A DNA stretch of 5,023 bases from Euryarchaeota archaeon UBA173 (GTDB lineage: Archaea > Thermoplasmatota > Poseidoniia > Poseidoniales > Thalassarchaeaceae): the NCBI GenBank assembly GCA_002498925.1, contig DAJH01000012.1, positions 1 to 5,023 of the forward strand, written 5' to 3'. Numbering within the stretch: position 1 is the first letter of the stretch; each line of letters begins with the position of its first letter. The position numbers and the translations under genes are program-made. Shown piece after piece: positions 1 to 5,023 of the stretch. The notes under the pieces are model-generated. The model ran no database searches and had not been told where the DNA came from. It saw nothing but the letters and a program-made list of their open reading frames with translations.

Positions 1-411
1 TTCTCCATCGCAGTCGTTGTCCTTCTCAGTCACAATCTCTGCATGCGGCTCTCTGGCCGATGAGTCAATGACGGTCACATACATGCTGGTGGTCACTTCG
101 TGAGTCCCGTCGTTGACAGCGAGCTTGGCCGTGTATTCCCCTGGTTGCGCGTATGTATGGCTCGTAGTAAGCCCCGATCCAGTATACCCGTCACCGAAGG
201 TCCATTCGAAAGTCATGGGGTCAGCATCGGGGTCAGATGACCCAACCGCACTGAAGGTAACGGGGTCTCCAGCCTTAACGGTCCCAGAAGGGTCCATTGA
301 CATGCTCGCCGAAGGGGGGCTATTGCTTCCCAAGATGTCAAGACAGCCTGCCAGTGCAGTGAAAATCATCAGCATTGCCATCATCAAGCCCGCTGACTTC
401 CCCCCTCTCAT
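1..411 (-). CDS. PKD-domain lipoprotein, N-terminal part (runs off left edge)
   Basis: This frame is open for 137 codons from the ATG at 411 to the window edge, so the C-terminus is missing. Residues 1-22 form a lipoprotein signal peptide: basic residues R2 and K5, a Met/Leu/Ala-rich hydrophobic stretch, then a lipobox ending LAG-C with Cys23 as the expected lipidated residue. A Ser/Pro-rich linker follows. Residues about 33-115 are a PKD-type beta-sandwich, with the diagnostic WTFGDG at 70-75 and the closing HTYAQPGEYTAKL...ND pattern at 85-101. The visible part ends in DNDCDGE (131-137), which resembles acidic metal-binding repeats. PKD domains usually mediate protein or glycan contacts on surface proteins, so the product is inferred to be anchored outside the membrane. 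Its function cannot be told without the rest. No Shine-Dalgarno sequence precedes the ATG, which suggests a leaderless message or read-through from polB 46 nt upstream. The lipoprotein and PKD calls are firm. Confidence 0.85.
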   Translation of the reverse strand, partial: MRGGKSAGLMMAMLMIFTALAGCLDILGSNSPPSASMSMDPSGTVKAGDPVTFSAVGSSDPDADPMTFEWTFGDGYTGSGLTTSHTYAQPGEYTAKLAVNDGTHEVTTSMYVTVIDSSAREPHAEIVTEKDNDCDGE

Positions 412-430
412 GGTGCATCGCTGGGGGCCG

Positions 431-440
431 GTATGAAATC
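431..440 (-). promoter_or_regulatory. possible weak TATA-like element upstream of the lipoprotein gene
   Basis: On the minus strand the polB-lipoprotein gap contains GATTTCATAC, centred about 24 nt upstream of the lipoprotein ATG. That is the spacing expected for an archaeal TATA box driving a leaderless transcript. The match to the TTTATATA consensus is poor and no clear purine-rich BRE is seen, so co-transcription with polB is equally likely. Confidence 0.22.
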
Positions 441-457
441 AACCCTGCGATAAGCCG

Positions 458-3058
458 TTAGAAGTCGAAGATGCTACTCTGGCCCTTGGGCCTAGCCCCT
501 TTCAGGAGCTCTTTCTCGTCCACACCGAATGCCTCAGTTATGCGACCCAGTGACTTAGCGAGGCGTTTTGCATAGTAATCCCTGTCGTATTCTGGGGGCT
601 CCCCGCCTATCTCGTCGACCAGCCACGCACTAACGCCCAGCTTCTTTTCCCCCGGATCGGGCTCCGTGATTATGTATCCAACCTTCATCCCCGGCGTGAA
701 CTGGAGTCCCGCAGCTATCCTCTGCTTTGCCGCTCTCACATAGGGCAATCCGTCCGGATTCGAGTATATGCTGAAGTCCCACTCGTTCTTTTTCGAGTTC
801 CACTTGCCCTTGCAGGATCTGCTAATCACAAGCCTCGATGGGTCGACACTCCCGCTTCTCACTTCGTCAATGGCCAGCTTGGTCATGTCCACCGCCCCTT
901 CCGTATCTCCGTCCAGAAGCATCTCAAACATCTGAGTCATGGTCTCGGAAAGCAGGTCAAAGGAATCCGTCCTCCTTACCTCGTAGCCCCTTATCAGCAT
1001 CTCCTCCCTGGGCCATACCACCCTTCCAACGTATCTTTTCTTGGCGCCATGGCTGAAAAACGCGGAGAGGGCCGTTTCAAACTCAAGCTCCGCACCCTCT
1101 TTCGTGAACATCTGAGCTAGGCCCTCCCCGAATTTGAGAGTCTCATCCCGGGTAGCGCTCCAGACTTCGGCACCTTCCGGGTCCTCTGGCTTGTTCGTGG
1201 GAGCTCCCTGGTCCACCGGCGATTTAACGAAAATCGAATCCGTGTCGGAGTATATCACGTCATTACCGCCCTCCTCGACTTGGGAAATAATCGCCTTTAT
1301 GTTGTGCCTGGCCCACTCCGTTATGCTTGCCCCCAAGTCCGGATGCGTGAATCTGTAGAAACTAGATGCGAAGACGCCATAGAATGAATTCATCAGTATC
1401 TTGACCGCATATTGGAGTTGGTCGAGAAGAAAGGCCTCGACCTCATCGCCCTTCGTCTGGGCCTCTTCCATCTCCCTCTTGTACAAGTCCCTCTTTGCCA
1501 TCAAATCTTCAAGGAGTCTGGGGACCAGCCCATTCATCTCTTCCTTTGACTTGTATCTGGTCCTAGTGGTCGGAGAGACGCTGTGTGACGAGTTTTCTTG
1601 ACCGTCCCTTACGAGTGTGGTGGAGCATATGTTGTTGCTGATCATTATTGATGGGTACATCGACTTGAAGTCGAGGACGACTATCCAAGGCTCCATCCCG
1701 GGCTCGACCTCATGGACGTACCCACCTGCAATCTGATCCCTCTTCCTTGGCCCGGCATTTGTCATTGGGACAGCGATATTCTCTTTGTCGGCCAGCCTCA
1801 TGACAAGGGAATCGATCCATTGGCTGGTCGTCCCATTGGCCGCTGTCTCAACCGCGGTAAGCGATACTGAAGCCAACGCCTCCTTTCGGGCAACCGCCTT
1901 CAGATGCCCTAGTATGTCTAGTGGCAGATGTGTATCTCTAACGCAGTACTCCATCACCACGTCCGGCCTCGAGGCCCATTCCTCGTCCATCTTGCTCGCA
2001 TCGACATCCAGCTTCTGCATTCCCTCATCGTCGGGCCAAAGGAGTTGTGAAACGTACCTCAGAGACTCCCTCTGGGGTCTGAGGGTCTGCCGTGCTTGCC
2101 ACCAAGCGTCCATCGGTATTCTACCGGGAATTCTCCAAACCCTGTTCTGCTGCCTTGTCGGGAATATCCTCTTGCTCTCGCCTTCGTTCATCGGGACCCT
2201 GCCCCAGCCAAACAGGGGGGACCTGTTGTACTTCGGCCTGGGGCAGATTACCTCTGCTCTCTCTTCCATTCTTGGAAGGTCGAAATTATCGATGTTGTAA
2301 CCAGTAATGAAGTCTGGATCTGACTCCCTGACAAGTGAGGTCAAACCCTCCATTATTTCCCTCTCTTCGCCCTTGAATTCATGCTCAGAACGCACACCAG
2401 CACGGTCTACGACGGCAGCAGCGCAAAGTATCCGGTTGGTTGCTATGCTAGTCTCCAAGTCGAATGAGAAAGTTACGAACGGTGCCGGAAAAGGCTCTGC
2501 CCTAGACAGACCGTCTAGATCGCAGGAAACGATCATGTCCACTGGGTAGATCCCAGCACCCCCTGCCTCTGCTATTGCCGCTTCTGCCGATCGTCTGTCA
2601 GTGGTGCTCCCGTTCTTCGCTTCATCAGGGGACCTCTCGCCAGCCCACAGGACGGCGCCTCTTGCGTTTATGTGGGGCCCTAGGTCCAGATCCAGCATCA
2701 GACGGTTTTGGAACGGGATATCCGCACTTGTCACCTCCCAGTCCTCTAGCTTCTTCCTAAGCCTCCTTACGGAGTAGGGTTGGTCTGCATACACCCTCCA
2801 GTGCCTCTTCTCGCCATGCCTTGTCCATTTTGTAACGGGACCCTCCACCTCCACGACTTCCGAGATGGATCTGACACCATCCAGATTCGCGGCCTCCCCT
2901 GGTCGAGGGGATCCCCGTAGGGCTATGTCGAAGTATGGGCGGAGTCCGTTAACAAGGAGTACCACGGAGTGGCCCGCTTGCGAGCGGCACCACAGTTCTA
3001 CTGTAGTTCTAGGTGGTTTTGAGTCGGTAGACTGGTATGAACCCGAGATGATGCACAT
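458..3058 (-). CDS. polB: Family B DNA polymerase with 3'-5' exonuclease domain
   Basis: This is a replicative/repair DNA polymerase of the archaeal B family, 866 residues from the chosen start. The N-terminal domain (about 1-125) has the RPYFD and DIPFQNR blocks known from archaeal polymerases. The exonuclease domain follows, with Exo I FSFDLET (D200, E202), Exo II YNIDNFD (N255, D260) and Exo III YCVRD (Y371, D375), so proofreading should be active. Polymerase motif A is DFKSMYPSIM from D463, motif B is KILMNSFYG (K553-G561), and motif C is YSDTDS (D605, D607). KKRY at 673-676 and RGYEVRRTD at 690-698 mark the palm/thumb. The C-terminus QSSIFDF (Q860, I863, F866) looks like a PCNA-interacting PIP box. 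All catalytic residues are present and no intein interrupts motifs A-C. An extra segment at about 134-169 precedes Exo I. The ATG at 3058 is preferred because of a strong Shine-Dalgarno sequence; an in-frame ATG at 3076 would add six residues (MEWEER). It stands first on its strand, divergent from ilvE. Confidence 0.97.
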   Translation of the reverse strand: MCIISGSYQSTDSKPPRTTVELWCRSQAGHSVVLLVNGLRPYFDIALRGSPRPGEAANLDGVRSISEVVEVEGPVTKWTRHGEKRHWRVYADQPYSVRRLRKKLEDWEVTSADIPFQNRLMLDLDLGPHINARGAVLWAGERSPDEAKNGSTTDRRSAEAAIAEAGGAGIYPVDMIVSCDLDGLSRAEPFPAPFVTFSFDLETSIATNRILCAAAVVDRAGVRSEHEFKGEEREIMEGLTSLVRESDPDFITGYNIDNFDLPRMEERAEVICPRPKYNRSPLFGWGRVPMNEGESKRIFPTRQQNRVWRIPGRIPMDAWWQARQTLRPQRESLRYVSQLLWPDDEGMQKLDVDASKMDEEWASRPDVVMEYCVRDTHLPLDILGHLKAVARKEALASVSLTAVETAANGTTSQWIDSLVMRLADKENIAVPMTNAGPRKRDQIAGGYVHEVEPGMEPWIVVLDFKSMYPSIMISNNICSTTLVRDGQENSSHSVSPTTRTRYKSKEEMNGLVPRLLEDLMAKRDLYKREMEEAQTKGDEVEAFLLDQLQYAVKILMNSFYGVFASSFYRFTHPDLGASITEWARHNIKAIISQVEEGGNDVIYSDTDSIFVKSPVDQGAPTNKPEDPEGAEVWSATRDETLKFGEGLAQMFTKEGAELEFETALSAFFSHGAKKRYVGRVVWPREEMLIRGYEVRRTDSFDLLSETMTQMFEMLLDGDTEGAVDMTKLAIDEVRSGSVDPSRLVISRSCKGKWNSKKNEWDFSIYSNPDGLPYVRAAKQRIAAGLQFTPGMKVGYIITEPDPGEKKLGVSAWLVDEIGGEPPEYDRDYYAKRLAKSLGRITEAFGVDEKELLKGARPKGQSSIFDF

Positions 3059-3061
3059 CCT

Positions 3062-3069
3062 CTCCTCCC
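3062..3069 (-). promoter_or_regulatory. Shine-Dalgarno site deciding the polB start
   Basis: The minus strand reads GGGAGGAG, and the GGAGG core ends 5 nt before the ATG at 3058. This is a near-perfect anti-16S match at good spacing. The alternative ATG at 3076 has only a weak GAGG-like stretch upstream, and this SD would then lie inside its coding sequence. The site therefore favours the shorter polB product and implies a transcript with a leader rather than a leaderless one. Confidence 0.6.
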
Positions 3070-3076
3070 ACTCCAT

Positions 3077-3198
3077 CCGCTCGCCTCGCTCTCAGCAGGT
3101 AACTGACCGCCTTCAAACTATGTCCCAGCGGGGGGCCATAACGATGTCGGGAGGCAGTCCTTGCGCAATCGTTGAAAGCCGACTCGCTTCCGTGGTAC
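3077..3198. other. divergent polB-ilvE intergenic region
   Basis: This stretch lies between the outermost possible polB start and the ATG chosen for ilvE, and must hold both promoters. No strong TATA box is visible on either strand. The best AT-rich element is TTCAAACTA at 3112-3120 (TAGTTTGAA on the minus strand). On the minus strand it would place a transcription start near 3090, about 30 nt before the SD-preceded polB ATG, and on the plus strand near 3143. A GGGAGG at 3149-3154 is not followed by a usable ilvE start: the TTG at 3161 gives four codons and then a stop. Open frames crossing this stretch look like chance extensions or shadows of the two genes. Confidence 0.4.
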
Positions 3199-4239
3199 AT
3201 GTCTGGAGTTGTAATCTTGGCAGAAGCCCGACCTGAAATCGACTGGGACTCCCTCACTTTCAGCTTCACCCAGACTGACAGGATGTACGTTGCCAAGTGC
3301 GATATCGGCGAGGAATGGTCCCCTGGTTCGATGAGGGACTTCGACGATCTGAGAATTTCACCAGCAGCTGGCGTCATTAACTACGGACAGGGACTATTCG
3401 AGGGGATGAAGGCACAGCGAGCCGCCGATGGGAGCGTGGTTTTGTTCCGTCCTGAACACAATGCCAGGAGGGCCCAACAAGGAGCAAAGAGACTCGGCAT
3501 GCCACCAGTCCCAGAGGAGATGTTCCTGGATGCCGTCAAGCAGACTGTCCGAGAGAACTTGCGATGGGTACCGCCCATGGGCAAGGGAGCGCTCTACATC
3601 AGACCCCTTCTCATGGGGAGCGGACCGATACTCGGAGTCGCACCGGCCCCCGAATACACCTTCCTGGTTTTCGTGTCCCCCGTTGGCCCCTACTTCAAGG
3701 GAGGGATAACCCCAACTTCCCTGAGGGTCTCAGATGAGTTCCACAGGGCGGCACCAGGTGGCTCTGGAGGAGTCAAGGCGATAGGAAACTATGCGCCAGG
3801 GATGATACCATCCAAGATGGCGAAGAAGGAGGGGTATTCCGAGATAATCTACCTAGATGCCGCCAATCACAGGTACATCGAGGAGGTAGGTGCAGCCAAC
3901 TTCTTCTGCGTCAAGGGAGAGATAATCTCAACCCCGGAACTCACAGGAACAATACTTCCTGGGATTACCAGATCATCAATCATCGAGCTGGCCAGATCTA
4001 GGGGCTACGAGGTCAAGGAGGAGAAAGTGGAAGTCGGCTATGCAATGGACGCCGATGAGTGCTTCTGCGTGGGGACAGCAGCGGTCGTCTCTTCCATAGG
4101 CAAGATTCAGCATGGAGACAAGGTCGTGGAATACTGCGGAGGAGAAGTCGGATCAGTTACAATGCAGCTGTATGAGGAGCTAACGGCAATCCAGCAGAGA
4201 AGGGCCCCAGATGAGTTCGGATGGACCGTCTCGGTCTAG
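3199..4239 (+). CDS. ilvE: Branched-chain amino acid aminotransferase, plant/eukaryote-like type
   Basis: This is a fold-type IV PLP enzyme of 346 residues that interconverts Leu, Ile and Val with their 2-oxo acids, using 2-oxoglutarate/glutamate. It is the last step of branched-chain amino acid synthesis and the first of degradation, and is cytosolic. The family signature is complete. The N-terminal block DWDSLTF starts at residue 15 and YGQGLFEG lies at 62-69. LYIRPLLMGSG carries R135. GGVKAIGNYA carries the Schiff-base lysine K193. YIEEVGAANFF contains E229, which should bind the PLP pyridine nitrogen. GTILPGITR and the GTAAVV loop (T293) bind phosphate. The wording matches plant chloroplast and ilvE_II-type enzymes much better than the E. 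coli IlvE type. The mammalian CxxC redox switch is absent (Ala and Ser at those positions). ATG 3199 is chosen as the first ATG in the frame. The frame opens upstream at a TTG (3172) that would add nine residues, but it has no good SD. ilvE is divergent from polB and 46 nt upstream of the peroxiredoxin gene. Confidence 0.95.
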   Translation: MSGVVILAEARPEIDWDSLTFSFTQTDRMYVAKCDIGEEWSPGSMRDFDDLRISPAAGVINYGQGLFEGMKAQRAADGSVVLFRPEHNARRAQQGAKRLGMPPVPEEMFLDAVKQTVRENLRWVPPMGKGALYIRPLLMGSGPILGVAPAPEYTFLVFVSPVGPYFKGGITPTSLRVSDEFHRAAPGGSGGVKAIGNYAPGMIPSKMAKKEGYSEIIYLDAANHRYIEEVGAANFFCVKGEIISTPELTGTILPGITRSSIIELARSRGYEVKEEKVEVGYAMDADECFCVGTAAVVSSIGKIQHGDKVVEYCGGEVGSVTMQLYEELTAIQQRRAPDEFGWTVSV

Positions 4240-4250
4240 GAATGCCTGTC

Positions 4251-4263
4251 GAAAGCGATATAC
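4251..4263 (+). promoter_or_regulatory. TATA box with purine-rich BRE for the peroxiredoxin gene
   Basis: In the ilvE-prx gap, GAAAGC is followed by GATATAC (4257-4263). The TATA centre lies about 26 nt before the ATG at 4286, the canonical archaeal distance to a transcription start, so the start would fall on the ATG itself (leaderless mRNA). The GAAAG upstream fits a BRE. The absence of any Shine-Dalgarno sequence before the prx ATG agrees with this reading. Promoter function is inferred from position and sequence only. Confidence 0.5.
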
Positions 4264-4285
4264 GCCGACGATTGTTGGACGATAC

Positions 4286-4753
4286 ATGGCCAATATTGGA
4301 GATGCAGCACCTAGCTTCACACTGAAAAATACCGCTAAGGAAGACGTCAACTTGGCCGATTACGCAGGTAAAACCGTCATTCTCGTATTCTACCCTGGCG
4401 CCTTCACGGGTGTCTGCGACAAGGAGATGTGCGCTTTCCAAGACAACATGGCAAAGCTCAACGAGGCGAATACAGCAGTTCTAGGAATAAGCGTCGACTC
4501 TCCATGGGCTAACGCGGAATTCGCTCGAAAATACAACCTTGAATTCGATTTGCTTTCTGATTTGGATAGGGAGGTCGTCAACAGTTACGATGCAGCATTC
4601 GTCGGACTTGGTGGCATTGAAGGATACGTTTGTGCCAATAGGGTCGTTATTGTAATTGACAAAAACGGCGTGGTCCAGCATCGCTGGGTCGCAGAAAACC
4701 CCGGTGTTGAGCCCGACTACGATGCCGTGGTCGCCTTTGCCTCTTCGATTTGA
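4286..4753 (+). CDS. Peroxiredoxin (AhpE/BCP-like thiol peroxidase)
   Basis: This 155-residue thioredoxin-fold peroxidase reduces hydrogen and organic peroxides in the cytosol with electrons from a thioredoxin-like donor. The start MANIGDAAPSFTL is the typical beginning of the family. The active-site run FYPGAFTGVC has P37, T41 and the peroxidatic C44 in the invariant Px3Tx2C pattern, followed by DKEMC with C49. C49 sits five residues after C44, as in BCP-type atypical 2-Cys enzymes, and is the likely resolving cysteine; C116 is a further candidate. R119 in ANRVVIVIDKNG is the conserved arginine that activates the thiolate. The short C-terminus, without a second VCP motif, argues against typical 2-Cys Prx1/AhpC. 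The same frame extends upstream to an ATG at 4211 inside ilvE, but those 25 residues are Arg/Ser-rich and outside the family, so they are rejected. Isoleucine codons are mostly ATT here (6 of 7), unlike ilvE. The gene converges with the minus-strand gene at the right edge. Confidence 0.93.
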   Translation: MANIGDAAPSFTLKNTAKEDVNLADYAGKTVILVFYPGAFTGVCDKEMCAFQDNMAKLNEANTAVLGISVDSPWANAEFARKYNLEFDLLSDLDREVVNSYDAAFVGLGGIEGYVCANRVVIVIDKNGVVQHRWVAENPGVEPDYDAVVAFASSI

Positions 4754-4775
4754 GTAATTGAAAACCCATCTGCAC
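4754..4775. other. short convergent intergenic region
   Basis: Only 22 nt separate the TGA of the peroxiredoxin gene from the TGA of the minus-strand gene. The stretch and the two stop codons form a small inverted repeat (TGAGT at 4751-4755, ACTCA at 4774-4778). A TTTT on the minus strand (4761-4764) follows the minus-strand stop. Either might help end transcription, but a 5-bp stem and four Ts are weak evidence, and each transcript probably ends inside or close to its neighbour. Confidence 0.25.
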
Positions 4776-5023
4776 TCATTGTTCGATCGAAACTACCCAG
4801 ACCTCGCTCTCCTCGTCAAACTCGGGCTCTGGCATCCTATCATGCTCTATGATGCATGAGAATACGAGCCTCCAGTATGTCTCGTACGCTCCCTCGATGC
4901 TAGATGAGTAGTAGGTTATCACAGAAGTAGCACTATCCCCGTACATCGGTAATAGCGTTATTGCTGGGCCTAAGTGTGAAAGTGACTCATTACAAAATGT
5001 GAAGATTATGATGATTGGATTCA
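4776..5023 (-). CDS. Unidentified protein, C-terminal 81 residues (runs off right edge)
   Basis: A minus-strand frame stays open from the window edge to a TGA at 4778-4776, giving 81 residues with no start seen; the gene begins outside. I do not recognise the family. The visible part starts with a hydrophobic IIIIFTF run, then LGPAITLLPMYGD, a Ser/Tyr-rich stretch (ITYYSSSIEGAYETYWRL), FSCIIEHDRM, and an acidic tail EPEFDEESEVWVVSIEQ. Frequent GAG, ATC/ATA and AGG codons resemble those of polB and ilvE, and the composition looks like a soluble alpha/beta protein rather than random translation. That it is a real gene is inferred from the uninterrupted frame, the codon choice and the absence of any competing gene in these 248 nt. 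No function can be assigned. Confidence 0.55.
   Translation of the reverse strand, partial: NPIIIIFTFCNESLSHLGPAITLLPMYGDSATSVITYYSSSIEGAYETYWRLVFSCIIEHDRMPEPEFDEESEVWVVSIEQ

Noticed and set aside
113..436. 107-codon plus-strand open frame
   Set aside because: It is antisense to the PKD lipoprotein, whose signal peptide, lipobox and PKD motifs prove the minus strand is coding.
1200..1700. Possible intein in polB
   Set aside because: Archaeal polB motifs A, B and C are common intein sites, but all three are continuous here, with normal spacing and no splicing motifs.
1785..2300. 171-codon plus-strand open frame
   Set aside because: It lies wholly antisense to the exonuclease and palm-approach region of polB, and its translation shows no domain or motif. 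It is a shadow of the real coding frame.
3172..3198. TTG start adding nine residues to IlvE
   Set aside because: There is no suitable SD or TATA spacing for it, the ATG at 3199 is in frame, and the family's conserved block begins only after DWD.
3009..3377. 122-codon minus-strand open frame crossing the polB start and the ilvE N-terminus
   Set aside because: It overlaps both well-supported genes in other frames, and its sequence resembles no protein. It is open by chance.
4211..4285. Upstream ATG giving a longer peroxiredoxin
   Set aside because: It starts inside ilvE, the added residues are unlike the family, and the promoter-spaced ATG at 4286 gives the standard N-terminus.
4782..4791. 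Perfect palindrome TTCGATCGAA
   Set aside because: It falls inside the coding frame of the right-edge gene, and a 10-bp palindrome is expected several times by chance in 5 kb.
1..5023. tRNA/rRNA genes, CRISPR array, insertion sequences, defence or biosynthetic cluster
   Set aside because: I saw no tandem repeats, terminal inverted repeats, transposase or nuclease motifs, or RNA-gene signatures; nearly all of the window is taken up by housekeeping-type coding sequence.

Overview
The window most likely comes from an archaeon, probably a marine Thermoplasmatota lineage such as Marine Group II (Poseidoniales). The assignment is inferred from gene content: an archaeal-style family B DNA polymerase, a PKD-domain lipoprotein with a lipobox, a eukaryote/plant-like branched-chain aminotransferase, heavy AGG/AGA arginine and ATA isoleucine use, and one good leaderless TATA-type promoter. 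No marker such as rRNA is present, so the phylum is a moderate-confidence guess and the order a weaker one.

Layout. From the left edge to about 3.06 kb everything reads on the minus strand. DNA polymerase B (458-3058) comes first in transcription. After a 46-nt gap it is followed by the N-terminal 137 residues of a secreted PKD lipoprotein that runs off the left edge (1-411). A divergent intergenic region of about 140 nt separates polB from ilvE (3199-4239, plus strand). Another 46-nt gap, carrying a TATA box, leads to a peroxiredoxin (4286-4753, plus strand). The right end holds the C-terminal 81 codons of an unidentified minus-strand gene (4776-5023). It converges on the peroxiredoxin gene with only 22 nt between the two stop codons.

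How the genes relate. They look like ordinary housekeeping functions side by side rather than one pathway: DNA replication/repair (PolB), branched-chain amino acid metabolism (IlvE), thiol peroxide detoxification (Prx) and a surface lipoprotein. The peroxiredoxin seems to have its own promoter, and its codon choice differs from that of ilvE, so the two are probably not one tight operon.

I see no RNA gene, mobile element, CRISPR array, intein or evident new multi-gene system. The points most worth checking are a changed residue in the predicted uracil-sensing pocket of PolB, the plant-like aminotransferase, the codon-usage contrast of the peroxiredoxin, and the unidentified partial gene at the right edge.
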